Assembly (NCBI GenBank): GCA_944470555.2
Contig: OX104128.1
Location: 61,077,257-61,141,256 of the forward strand
Reading direction: 5' to 3'
Origin: Heterobilharzia americana
Taxonomy: Eukaryota; Platyhelminthes; Trematoda; Strigeidida; Schistosomatidae
Length of the DNA: 64,000 nt
Shown: positions 49,791-58,812 of the stretch, one piece after another
Layout: each line of letters starts with the position of its first letter
How positions within the stretch are numbered: position 1 is the first letter of the stretch
Notes under the pieces: model-generated
What the model saw: only the letters and a program-made list of their open reading frames with translations
Told to the model about the DNA's origin: nothing
Databases searched by the model: none
Made by a program: the position numbers and the translations under genes

Positions 49791-52598
49791 GATCCTACTT
49801 CCCAGGTAAGTGAAGTGGTCAACACACTCAACCACTTCACTCTCTATTGTTAACCGCGGTACCGCTGAAGACCAGTCCTGGAGCAAAAATTTGCATTTGG
49901 GTGGTGAAAATCGCATCCCAAACATTCTCAAATTCCCACTCAAAGTGTTCAGAAGACTCTGCATCTTGTCAGCGTCTTCACCTAACAGGACTATGTCATC
50001 TGCATATTCTAGATCTAAGGAAAATTCACCTGTGATCCGGTCAACGTCTTTGTAATTAGGTGACGAGAGGGAAACCTCCATAAGAATATCTATGATAAAA
50101 TTAAATAAGAATGGGGATAGTGGGCATCCTTGACGGACACCACTTGATGAGTATAGCTCCCTGGACAACTCACCATAGGCTCTAACATGCCCACAAGTGT
50201 TCGAGTAGAGAGCTTTCAATAAGGTGATGTACTTACTAGGCACGCCTTTCAGTGACAGACACTGCCATAAGACTTCTCGATCAACGGAGTCAAATGCCGC
50301 CTTCAGGTCGAGAAATACAGCTATTGTCGGGCGTCTGTAAGCATGCCTATGTTCCAGGACCTGGCGCAGTGTGAATATTTGGTCGATACATCCACGGCCA
50401 GGTCTAAAGCCTGCCTGGTTTTCTCGGGCTTGCTGTTCCCGAGCTCCACTCAGGCGTCGGAGAATTATAGAACTTAGGATCTTAGACACTATGTTTGTCA
50501 GGCTGATTCCTCTGTGGTTATCACAAGAGGACTTCTCGCCTTTCTTGAAGACTGGGATGATCAGTGACTTAGACCAGTCGGAGGGGATCGTATTTGATTC
50601 CCATATACTGGCTAACACTTCCGTTAGCCTGACTAAGAGAACTCTACCACCATTCTTGTATACCTCAGCAGGTAGTCCGTCTGGTCCTGCTGCCCTTCCC
50701 CGTTTCAGGCTACCTACCGCTTTCTCAACTTCTTCTAGTGTTGGGGGACCTGTCTCTATGTCCCATTCAGGGTCCGACTGGATAGCGGGCAGCGCAATGG
50801 TGGCTGGAGGCCAGTTAAACTGTTCCTCAAAGTGTTCTGCCCATCGTCCCAGTCGCCTTCCCTGCGAGTGAATCGCCGATCCGTCCTTCTCCGCTATAAC
50901 CTCACTAACTGTTGTTGACCATTTCCCCCCAGTCTCCTTAATAAGTCTAAATAACTGTCTACTGTTACCGATCGCCGCTGCCTTTTCCATCTCTTTAGCC
51001 TTTGCTGCCCACCACTGTTCACGATCGTTGCGCAGACTTTTCGTCAGTTTATTTTTAAGTTGCGCTCGCTCTTCATTGTACTCAGAGCCTGCAGGGATGC
51101 ATTCACGTGCATCCATTAGTTTGGAAGAAGCTGCTGATATCCACTGGCTCTTTTTAGCCATTATCTTGGAGTCGGCTACAGTCTCCAGTGCTGCTTTTAC
51201 AGTAGACTGAAGATGGCACCAAGCTTCTTCTGGATGAGTGACAGTCTTTTGTTCCGATAACTGCCTAGCCAACTTCTCACTGAACACGGCTTTGGTGTTT
51301 TCGTTGTCCAGCAGAACTCGTAGTGGTTTTGTTGCCAAATTTTTTCTACGTCCATTGAGACGCAGGCATATACGTGCTCGGACCAACGCATGATCGCTGT
51401 CCAAACACGTACTCCAGAAGGAGCGGCAGTCTTCCACCGATCCTCTCCAGCGATGACTAATAGCAATGTGGTCTATCTGTGTCCATCGCTGAGTCGAGCT
51501 CGGTGGACGCCAGGTCAGACAGTGCCTTTCTTTATGTCTGAAATTTGTGCTGGCTAAAAATAGGCGGTTATCTGAGCATAGTTGTAATAGGCGATCACCG
51601 TTATCTGTACGTTCAGCTGGGATTCCGAAAGTGCCACCTAAGTGCCTTTCTGCCTCACTCAGTCTACCCACCTGTGCGTTGAGGTCACCTGCAACAACCA
51701 CTACGTCCGAACGTTTGGCTTTCGAGAGGAGGTTAGACAGTTTATGGTAGAACTCGTCCTTCACTTCATCCGAACTACAGTCAGTGGGTGCGTAAGCAGA
51801 GATTACAAAGAGACAACGGCGAGTCTCACTATTCCTTTTAGTTCTCACTGTGCCGTTCAGCCTCATAGCGCAGAGGCGACTATCAACTGGGATCCAGTCT
51901 AGTAGTGAGTTTTCTGCCCTGGTGCTTAATGCTATACCTACACCTGCAAGACCACGAGAGCTAGCTATCGAATCTCCAGAAACTCGAAGGGTGAATTTTG
52001 CAGATTCACCAGATTGGTCAGGAGAGGTCAGGTGAATAACCACACTTGGGTCCTGTATGCGTGTCTCACAAACACAGCACACATCCATGCCTCGAGTTGC
52101 TAGAGTCTTTGCCAACGAAGCCTGTTGGCCAATTTGACGGAGGGTGCGGACATTGAAGGCTCCAATATGTAATTTGGAGCGTGGTTTAAGGAGACCAGGG
52201 ACGCTGTTCTGTGGACTCAGATCGTTGTCGAAGGCTGCAGAGGTAGGAGAAATTGAAGATGATGCAGCATCATTAATTAAGAGACGTGAAGGAAGATTAG
52301 AAGGTAATGATGGAGGAGGAGGATAGCAGTCAGAAGAAACTTGGGTGCTGACAGAGTTGTGAGGGCGGTTGACACTTCCCGGCTGCCCACACCGTGGAAG
52401 GCTATTTCTTCTTAAGGTACCTGAAAGAGATTTGTGTGACCGCAGAGCCCATCGGACATCTGCTTGAGGCCTGTCACACCCAGCCTTTTGAGTATGATTA
52501 TTTTGAATTTTTGTATTTTTGGGGCCGGATGAGCGAAAGGAAACGACAAGTGAACCAACACCGCCGGCCCGGCAGACCGTGGGGCGTGGTGGAGTGTG
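49776..52598 (-). CDS. RTE-A polyprotein: endonuclease and reverse transcriptase
   Basis: The frame is open from a stop at 52599-52601 down to TAG at 49776, about 940 codons. No ATG occurs in its first 160 codons, so the start is unresolved. The upstream part is Pro/Ser-rich. The endonuclease starts with IGAFNVRTLRQ at about 52166-52134 (catalytic Asn), then CVCETRIQD (ET block), VVVVAGDLNAQVG and DSDHALV (catalytic Asp and His). Reverse transcriptase follows with LKRGRAAGPDGLPAEVYK, HRGISLTNIVSKIL, NQAGFRPGRGCIDQIF, VFLDLKAAFDSVDRE and SGVRQGCPLSPFLFN. The catalytic box is YADD at 50006-49995. All catalytic residues are present. The C-terminal RTE region continues in another frame after one missing base near 49785. 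Confidence 0.93.
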   Translation of the reverse strand, partial: HTPPRPTVCRAGGVGSLVVSFRSSGPKNTKIQNNHTQKAGCDRPQADVRWALRSHKSLSGTLRRNSLPRCGQPGSVNRPHNSVSTQVSSDCYPPPPSLPSNLPSRLLINDAASSSISPTSAAFDNDLSPQNSVPGLLKPRSKLHIGAFNVRTLRQIGQQASLAKTLATRGMDVCCVCETRIQDPSVVIHLTSPDQSGESAKFTLRVSGDSIASSRGLAGVGIALSTRAENSLLDWIPVDSRLCAMRLNGTVRTKRNSETRRCLFVISAYAPTDCSSDEVKDEFYHKLSNLLSKAKRSDVVVVAGDLNAQVGRLSEAERHLGGTFGIPAERTDNGDRLLQLCSDNRLFLASTNFRHKERHCLTWRPPSSTQRWTQIDHIAISHRWRGSVEDCRSFWSTCLDSDHALVRARICLRLNGRRKNLATKPLRVLLDNENTKAVFSEKLARQLSEQKTVTHPEEAWCHLQSTVKAALETVADSKIMAKKSQWISAASSKLMDARECIPAGSEYNEERAQLKNKLTKSLRNDREQWWAAKAKEMEKAAAIGNSRQLFRLIKETGGKWSTTVSEVIAEKDGSAIHSQGRRLGRWAEHFEEQFNWPPATIALPAIQSDPEWDIETGPPTLEEVEKAVGSLKRGRAAGPDGLPAEVYKNGGRVLLVRLTEVLASIWESNTIPSDWSKSLIIPVFKKGEKSSCDNHRGISLTNIVSKILSSIILRRLSGAREQQARENQAGFRPGRGCIDQIFTLRQVLEHRHAYRRPTIAVFLDLKAAFDSVDREVLWQCLSLKGVPSKYITLLKALYSNTCGHVRAYGELSRELYSSSGVRQGCPLSPFLFNFIIDILMEVSLSSPNYKDVDRITGEFSLDLEYADDIVLLGEDADKMQSLLNTLSGNLRMFGMRFSPPKCKFLLQDWSSAVPRLTIESEVVECVDHFTYLGSRINPVG

Positions 52599-52772
52599 TT
52601 ATTTTTGGGGCCGACCTTTTCTAACCCCCCCTTCCACTGAGAAGGCAGCATCAGCTTGGCACTGCTGGTCATCCAAGGGAAACACCTTACTGCTGTCACA
52701 CCCCATCCAGCTAGCAGCAGTACGACTTCGCCCTCAGACCCCCATCATAGTATAGCAATTTACACTATGACG

Positions 52773-52782
52773 GTTTCTGCAA
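52773..52782. repeat. Right target-site duplication of young RTE-A copy 1
   Basis: GTTTCTGCAA, repeated at 48964-48973. Confidence 0.75.
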
Positions 52783-55283
52783 AAATTGTCTAGCTTCCTA
52801 CTGAAAGTTAGACTTTCAGATTTGGTTGTCTTAACAAACAAAAAGGCACTTAGGTGACATTCTTGGGATCCCAGCCTAAGGAACAGATGATGGCAACCGC
52901 CTACGGCGTCCACCGGCCCCACTTAAATAGTGTACACAAGCAGATCATGCCACTATCATTTACCGCTGGCGAGAGTTGGAAAAAGATTGCTGCTTGTTCT
53001 GGAACACGTTTAGTCACTGCCTCTGCATTTATTTGAGCAGGCGAATGTCTGCGTCTAAATAAAAGTAAAAAAACGGCGGCAAAATGACCGCTCCAAGCGC
53101 AGCGCAATGACATTACTAAGGTTATTTACGGCGAGAAACTGATTATACAATTCCCAAAACAAATCTCATCAGCTTCTATATTGATGGATGCTTGTGAAGG
53201 TATTTCTACAACCTATGAAAACAATAAAGAGCAGAAGCAACTGATATGTAAATTGACAAGAGGTCTACATGGTGGCTGTAAGTGGTGGTGATGAGAAGGG
53301 ATGCAGCCAGATGTAACAGTAAACAGTTTTCCAGACTTACTGAGGAAACCGGGACGAAAATGTCAGCGGTTAGTGAGACGATTAAAGAGAAAAACAGGGT
53401 CAGTGGTCCCCTCTCAGGAAAAACGACTAGAATGGTGGGCAAAACATTCGGAGGAACAGATCAGCTGGCCTTCAGCTAATATTCCATTGCCTGATGTCCA
53501 GTAGCATCCTGAGTGGGACATCGAGATAGGACCCGTAACACTTACAGAAGTCAAAAAGCTGCAGGTAACCTAAAACGAGGAAAGACGACATGGACAGACA
53601 GGCTGGTACTAAGGGTATTTAAGGACGATAGTCAAAGATTACTGGTTGGATTAACTTAAGTGTTAGTTAGTGTGTGAGAGTCAGATACAATTCCCTCTGA
53701 CTGGTCTCACTTGCTGATTTTCCCAGTCTTCAAGAAAGGTGAGAAGTCCTATTTGTAATAACCACGAGGGAATCAGTCTGGCAAACATAGTGCCTAAGGT
53801 CCTAGGTCCTAGAATCCCAGACATCTAAGTGAAGCTGGGGAACAGTAAAACTGAGAAAATCAGGCAGGTTTCACAACTCGTTATGAGTGTATCAACAAGA
53901 TATTCAATCTGCACACAGGGACTTACCAGTCTTTCAGACTCGCCGTTCTTCTTGACCCTAGGTTGGCATTTGACTCTGCCGACCGAAAGGTCTTATGGCG
54001 GTTTGTCCCATTGTAGGGAGTCCCAAGTAAGTACATCACCTTGTTGAAGTCTCCATGCCCGAGCACCCGTCTGTCTGTCTGTCAGATTATAGTAAGTTGA
54101 CCGGTACCCTTTAAGGATGTCCACTTTTCGCTACTTAATTTTGTCATAGATGTACCGTTGGTCTCTCTCATCTGACTTTACAGGAATTTACTTGGGCACA
54201 GCAAACTTAGTAAGCCTAGAGTACGCAGATGATATAGTCGAAGATCAGGACATGGTGAGGAGTCTTCTGGACATATTGACTGGCAAATTAAAAATGTTCG
54301 AGATGCATCTGTCATCAGATAAATGCAAATTCTTTCTCCACGACTGATCTTCGTTGGTAATTTTTATAACAAAAGAGAGTGAGATGATTGAGCACGCTGA
54401 CCATTTCACTTACTAGCTTGAATCAGCTGTGGTAGCTCAATGGGCGACGAAATCTACACGGTAACAAAAAGCTCACTTGGCTTTCGCTAGCTTGCGTCAT
54501 CTGCAGGGCCATCACAATATCCGGTTGTCTATTAAGTATCGAATGTACCGCTCTACAGTTTGTTCAGTTCTACTGTATGTCTGTGAAACATGGCCATTAA
54601 AGGTAGAAGACATGAGCAGGCTTCAGGTGCTTAACCACCACAACCTTCGTAGCATAGGCCATGTTTCGGGGTGTCACCATGTGAGTAACGCAGATGTCAG
54701 GTGTCGAGTCCTAGTAAGTAGAGGATAGTCAGCCGATGAGTTTGTTAACGTTAATCATCTGAGGTGGCTGGGACATCGATTACGCATGCCTAGCCACTGT
54801 CTGTTGCTTCGCACAATGTTAATTGAAGTCGGTTTATGGTGGAGAAAGATTAGATGGAAGCATGGTATCTACTCATGAAGTAATCGATTATTGGTCTGAG
54901 TCTTATAATGAAATGTACTTTCCGGTTGAGGTGTGCATAACAAATTGAACTGGTGATTGGAGAGTAGGTAATGTCTCTGTGACAGATATATCCACCCATT
55001 ATCTTAATTCTAACCGTCATACTAAATTTGATTATTTTCTCATTCCTTCTTGTTATCTCTTCGCAGGGTTTTACCGCTTTTGCCACTTTCTTTATTCCTC
55101 TTTTTTTCATCTCAGTGCATTCTCCCTTGATTTGCTGATATACGGTTTGGCAGCTTGTACCGTTGTAAATTTTTGATTCCCTTGAGACTGTTTTTGATCT
55201 CCTAGCTATTTTCGTAGTAACGTCATGTAAATTTATAAGCATAGTAGGGGGACCGATTAACTTAGAGACTTCGTTAATTACAG

Positions 55284-55432
55284 GTAGTTCGTGGCCGCCA
55301 TCCGGACCTTCGGGGTCTTCGATTGGTCAGACGTATGGCCCTATACCTCTTGATGAGCTCCGTGCAGTTTCAGCCTTCAAGAGGCACCAATTAAACCAGC
55401 TGGCTCAAAAATCATGTGAGTCGTCAAACTCG
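55284..55432 (+). CDS. FBXO28: Probable FBXO28 exon 4
   Basis: A 149-nt open segment is flanked by ACAG before and GTAAGT after it. Exon 3 ends one base into a codon, and this segment begins with the two bases that complete it (Gly). It then reads 49 codons without stop, including SSWPPSGPSGSSIGQTYG, PLDELRAVSAF and HQLNQLAQKS, and ends on a codon boundary. It lies just after the last retroelement sequence, in a stretch with no repeat similarity. The Ser/Pro/Gly-rich composition fits the variable region that follows the conserved block in FBXO28. Direct similarity is too weak to prove it. Later exons would lie beyond 55432, probably beyond 64000. Confidence 0.55.
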
Positions 55433-56328
55433 GTAAGTCTGCATATTCCTCCTGTTTTCAAAATTTTCTCATGCCACATATAATATCTCTCACTCAGTGC
55501 AAACAACCGTGAGACATATCTTGTTTGCTGACAAAAGCATGTAGTACTAAAAGTTTATTGTCCAACCTATTAGTGGTTCAAACGACTATGAGGTTGTGAG
55601 TAGATAGAACGGTCACCATTGTAATTACCGGAACAATCAGTGGTTACTAGACAAAGCTGACATACAATACCAATTTTCAAAGTCAATCGACAGTTTGTCA
55701 ATTGTGTTAGTGTTTGGCAAACATCTACACGATAGGTTTTCAGTATGGAGGAGATTGTGCGTCTCTATGCTGGTATCTTTCGTTGTCCAAAAGCAGCTTC
55801 AATTATAGTCAGAGTGAACTTGGATGTAGCAGGAGAAAATAGCTTTTACAATGTTTTTGAAGGACCTGTTATATTTATCATGACGACAGAAAATACTTGA
55901 AGTGAAGCAATTGAAGTATTGTTGTTCTTAACTGTCTGCGGTGGACACTCACATTACAAAGGAAGAGTCTTGCTTGTATTGTAATGCGTGAACTTGATTT
56001 TATGTTGAGCAGTTATTATTAAGTGAATAATACTTTGCTTTAACGTGATACTTGTTTTCATGAACTTTTCATGCTAAAGTGTACTAGTCTAATGATTATA
56101 CTGAAGGTTCACGGTAGTTGTGCTGGCTAGAAACGTTGACTAAACTTTAGCACTCTTCACACAATTTAAACTGCCATGCTTCATTCACGCATTTGTGACG
56201 CACCAAAAAGTGTGAACCCGACACCTTTATTTTCTTCCCCATGTTTTCACGTTTTCCACCGACCATTTCTCCATGTCATCCGACCAGTCATAGAGTATGG
56301 AAGCAGCAAAGGTATGTTGGCCACCCAA

Positions 56329-56330
<2 letters not shown>
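55433..56330. other. FBXO28 intron 4 start, nothing recognised
   Basis: AT-rich DNA following the GTAAGT donor. No further exon or repeat could be supported before the young RTE-A copy 2. Confidence 0.45.
56318..56330. repeat. Left target-site duplication of young RTE-A copy 2
   Basis: TGGCCACCCAACA, identical to 58405-58417. Confidence 0.92.

Positions 56331-56367
<37 letters not shown>
56329..56367. repeat. (CAT)13 microsatellite at the 3' end of RTE-A copy 2
   Basis: 13 perfect CAT units (ATG on the element strand). RTE elements commonly end in short tandem repeats, so this is the element tail rather than an independent microsatellite. Confidence 0.9.
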
Positions 56368-58404
56368 TATCAACATAGGACCAGGCATTACTGCGTAACG
56401 GTCCGAGTTGCCACACCTCATATCAGCACATCAAGTAAAAAGGTAGTGAGGTGAAGGATGAAGATAAGTGAATGCAGTCAAAAGAAATATAAAGTATGAG
56501 AAGAAAGGAAAGAGGAGTGACAAAATAGTGAGATTCGGTATAGCGTTGTTAAGATGAGGATAATGTGTGTATACATCTGCGCCACTGACTTCGGTTCTGA
56601 GCCATATCACCTAGGGTCTCCAACCACTGGTTCCTCTTGTCCCGTGGACCCCAACCACCTAGTCTGCATCGTCCTACATGGCTTAAACCAACAGTCAGAG
56701 ACTTCATACATTGGTGCCATGTTTTAGTCTGGCCACCTCGGGCCTTTTTCCAGCCTGAACCCACCTCAGCCAACATTGTGTGACGAGGCAATCGGTGACT
56801 AGGCATACGTAGTACGTGTCCCAACCATCTCAGTCGATGAAGGTTCACAACCTCGTCGACTGACTTACCTCTTCTCCCTAAAACTCTACACCTAACTTCT
56901 GCATTACTCACATGGTGACACCACGGAATACGTCCTATACTACGAAGGCAACGGTGGTCAAATACCTGTAACCTTCTCATGTCTTCCACTTTCAATGGCC
57001 ATGTTTCACAGCCATACAGTAGAACAGAGCGGACTGCTGTGCAGTACACGCGACCCTTAATAGACAAACGAATATCACGGCGGCGCCATAGGTGGCGCAA
57101 ATTGGCAAAAGCCAATCGAGCCTTTTGTATCCGTGCAGAAATCTCATCGGCAACTAACCCACCGGGTTGATCCTACTTCCCAGGTAAGTGAAGTGGTCAA
57201 CACACTCAACCACTTCACTCTCTATTGTTAACCGCGGTACCGCTGAAGACCAGTCCTGGAGCAAAAATTTGCATTTGGGTGGTGAAAATCGCATCCCAAA
57301 CATTCTCAAATTCCCACTCAAAGTGTTCAGAAGACTCTGCATCTTGTCAGCGTCTTCACCTAACAGGACTATGTCATCTGCATATTCTAGATCTAAGGAA
57401 AATTCACCTGTGGTCCGGTCAACGTCTTTGTAATTAGGTGACGAGAGGGAAACCTCCATAAGAATATCTATGATAAAATTAAATAAGAATGGGGATAGTG
57501 GGCATCCTTGACGGACACCACTTGATGAGTATAGCTCCCTGGACAACTCACCATAGGCTCTAACATGCCCACAAGTGTTCGAGTAGAGAGCTTTCAATAA
57601 GGTGATGTACTTACTAGGCACGCCTTTCAGTGACAGACACTGCCATAAGACTTCTCGATCAACGGAGTCAAATGCCGCCTTCAGGTCGAGAAATACAGCT
57701 ATTGTCGGGCGTCTGTAAGCATGCCTATGTTCCAGGACCTGGCGCAGTGTGAATATTTGGTCGATACATCCACGGCCAGGTCTAAAGCCTGCCTGGTTTT
57801 CTCGGGCTTGCTGTTCCCGAGCTCCACTCAGGCGTCGGAGAATTATAGAACTTAGGATCTTAGACACTATGTTTGTCAGGCTGATTCCTCTGTGGTTATC
57901 ACAAGAGGACTTCTCGCCTTTCTTGAAGACTGGGATGATCAGTGACTTAGACCAGTCGGAGGGGATCGTATTTGATTCCCATATACTGGCTAACACTTCC
58001 GTTAGCCTGACTAAGAGAACTCTACCACCATTCTTGTATACCTCAGCAGGTAGTCCGTCTGGTCCTGCTGCCCTTCCTCGTTTCAGGCTACCTACCGCTT
58101 TCTCGACTTCTTCTAGTGTTGGGGGACCTGTCTCTATGTCCCATTCAGGGTCCGACTGGATAGCGGGCAGCGCAATGGTGGCTGGAGGCCAGTTAAACTG
58201 TTCCTCAAAGTGTTCTGCCCATCGTCCCAGTCGCCTTCCCTGCGAGTGAATCGCCGATCCGTCCTTCTCCGCTATAACCTCACTAACTGTTGTTGACCAT
58301 TTCCCCCCAGTCTCCTTAATAAGTCTAAATAACTGTCTACTGTTACCGATCGCCGCTGCCTTTTCCATCTCTTTAGCCTTTGCTGCCCACCACTGTTCAC
58401 GATC
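56331..58404 (-). mobile_element. Young RTE-A copy 2, 5'-truncated
   Basis: A 2.07-kb minus-strand insertion beginning inside the linker before the reverse transcriptase. It is flanked by TGGCCACCCAACA at 56318-56330 and 58405-58417 (13 bp). Its 3' end is (CAT)13 at 56329-56367, against five units in copy 1. It is nearly identical to copy 1, including the same missing base at the C-terminal junction, but has its own target site and truncation. It lies antisense to FBXO28, within its presumed intron 4. Confidence 0.95.
56549..57170 (-). CDS. RTE-A C-terminal region of copy 2
   Basis: Identical in protein to 49171-49737 of copy 1 (188 codons from the first ATG; the real frame starts slightly upstream, at the break near 57164). 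See the copy 1 entry for the motifs. Confidence 0.88.
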
Positions 58405-58425
58405 TGGCCACCCAACAGAATTCAT
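57154..58425 (-). CDS. RTE-A reverse transcriptase of copy 2, with a start codon from flanking DNA
   Basis: 423 codons. The ATG at 58425-58423 and the next few codons (MNSVGWPD) lie in host DNA and the target duplication. The element begins at REQWWAAKAKEMEK. It holds the whole reverse transcriptase with LKRGRAAGPDGLPAEVYK, FDSVDRE, SGVRQGCPLSPFLFN and YADD, but no endonuclease. It differs from copy 1 by one residue in the shared part (DRTTGEF versus DRITGEF). It stops at the same TAG after GSRINPVG. Translation of this chimeric frame is only a possibility. Confidence 0.88.
   Translation of the reverse strand: MNSVGWPDREQWWAAKAKEMEKAAAIGNSRQLFRLIKETGGKWSTTVSEVIAEKDGSAIHSQGRRLGRWAEHFEEQFNWPPATIALPAIQSDPEWDIETGPPTLEEVEKAVGSLKRGRAAGPDGLPAEVYKNGGRVLLVRLTEVLASIWESNTIPSDWSKSLIIPVFKKGEKSSCDNHRGISLTNIVSKILSSIILRRLSGAREQQARENQAGFRPGRGCIDQIFTLRQVLEHRHAYRRPTIAVFLDLKAAFDSVDREVLWQCLSLKGVPSKYITLLKALYSNTCGHVRAYGELSRELYSSSGVRQGCPLSPFLFNFIIDILMEVSLSSPNYKDVDRTTGEFSLDLEYADDIVLLGEDADKMQSLLNTLSGNLRMFGMRFSPPKCKFLLQDWSSAVPRLTIESEVVECVDHFTYLGSRINPVG
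58405..58417. repeat. Right target-site duplication of young RTE-A copy 2
   Basis: TGGCCACCCAACA, identical to 56318-56330. Confidence 0.92.
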
Positions 58426-58812
58426 AAATAATGTGCAAGCTACTGAAGCTTATGTTATAAGATGACCCCTCAATGAATATCTATTCCCACCAAGCCCAAT
58501 TACGAGCCGACGGATTTGACAATTAAGTACATGATGTTTTCACAGTGATCTAAGATATAACGTCGTCAGATATCAACTAGGAGGTATCAGGTTTCGTGGG
58601 TGTCAAGCAGGACTGCACGACGTTTCAAAATTAGAGTGCGGTTACGGTGGTGTTAACCCGCATTTGTAAATGCCACTCTAGTCTTCGGCATTTATTGGGC
58701 CTTTCTCACATAATCAATCGATGCACTAGCTTCTCGATTAATTCTAATGGTAAATACAAAGTGAGGCTTCTACCAATTTTGTGAAACCACTTTTCAGCTG
58801 ATAGCTGTTAAC
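58418..58812. other. Intron sequence, nothing recognised
   Basis: No coding or repeat signal was noticed between copy 2 and the old RTE-A copy to its right. Confidence 0.45.

Larger units (their letters stand above)
48974..52772 (-). mobile_element. Young RTE-A copy 1, nested in the old copy
   Basis: A 3.8-kb minus-strand RTE element with a (CAT)5 3' end at 48975-48989. It is flanked by the direct repeat GTTTCTGCAA at 48964-48973 and 52773-52782. Removing it and one repeat rejoins the old copy's frame. Its 2.07-kb 3' part is almost identical to copy 2 at 56331-58404; only three substitutions were noticed, around 50035, 50700 and 50728. The open frames are intact except for one shared missing base near 49785. 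It lies antisense to FBXO28. Confidence 0.93.
47597..55180 (+). mobile_element. Old RTE-A copy, split by a young RTE-A insertion
   Basis: Left part 47597-48973: 5' leader, then at about 48200 a frame reading IGAFNVPTLRH and IQDPSTVNPL, the endonuclease start, up to EIYGEFLQ. The right part resumes at 52783 with KLSSFLLKVRLSDLVVL, exactly the next residues. It continues through a linker (SSASILMDACEGISTTYENN at about 53170), the polymerase region (SRLTEETGTKMSAVSE), YADD at about 54220, and the C-terminal region to about 55000. A 3' tail runs to about 55180. Stops are frequent throughout. A second, 360-bp insertion lies at 48481-48840. It is older than both inserts. Confidence 0.88.
45152..55283 (+). 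other. FBXO28 intron 3 (about 10.1 kb, filled with RTE-A elements)
   Basis: The proposed donor GTAGGT at 45152 is the same as that of intron 1; the proposed acceptor TTAATTACAG ends at 55283. It contains an RTE-A 3' fragment, a long old RTE-A copy and a young RTE-A copy nested inside it. The pairing of donor and acceptor is inferred from phase and position. Confidence 0.6.

Noticed and set aside
49776..49800. Programmed frameshift between RTE-A polymerase and C-terminal region
   Set aside because: No slippery heptamer or clear downstream structure, and old copies are in frame without one.
50371..50871. Plus-strand 166-codon frame (also at 57749-58249)
   Set aside because: It is the antisense shadow of the RTE-A reverse transcriptase.
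56176..56454. His-rich or Met-rich open frames around 56330
   Set aside because: They result from the (CAT)13 tail of RTE-A copy 2.
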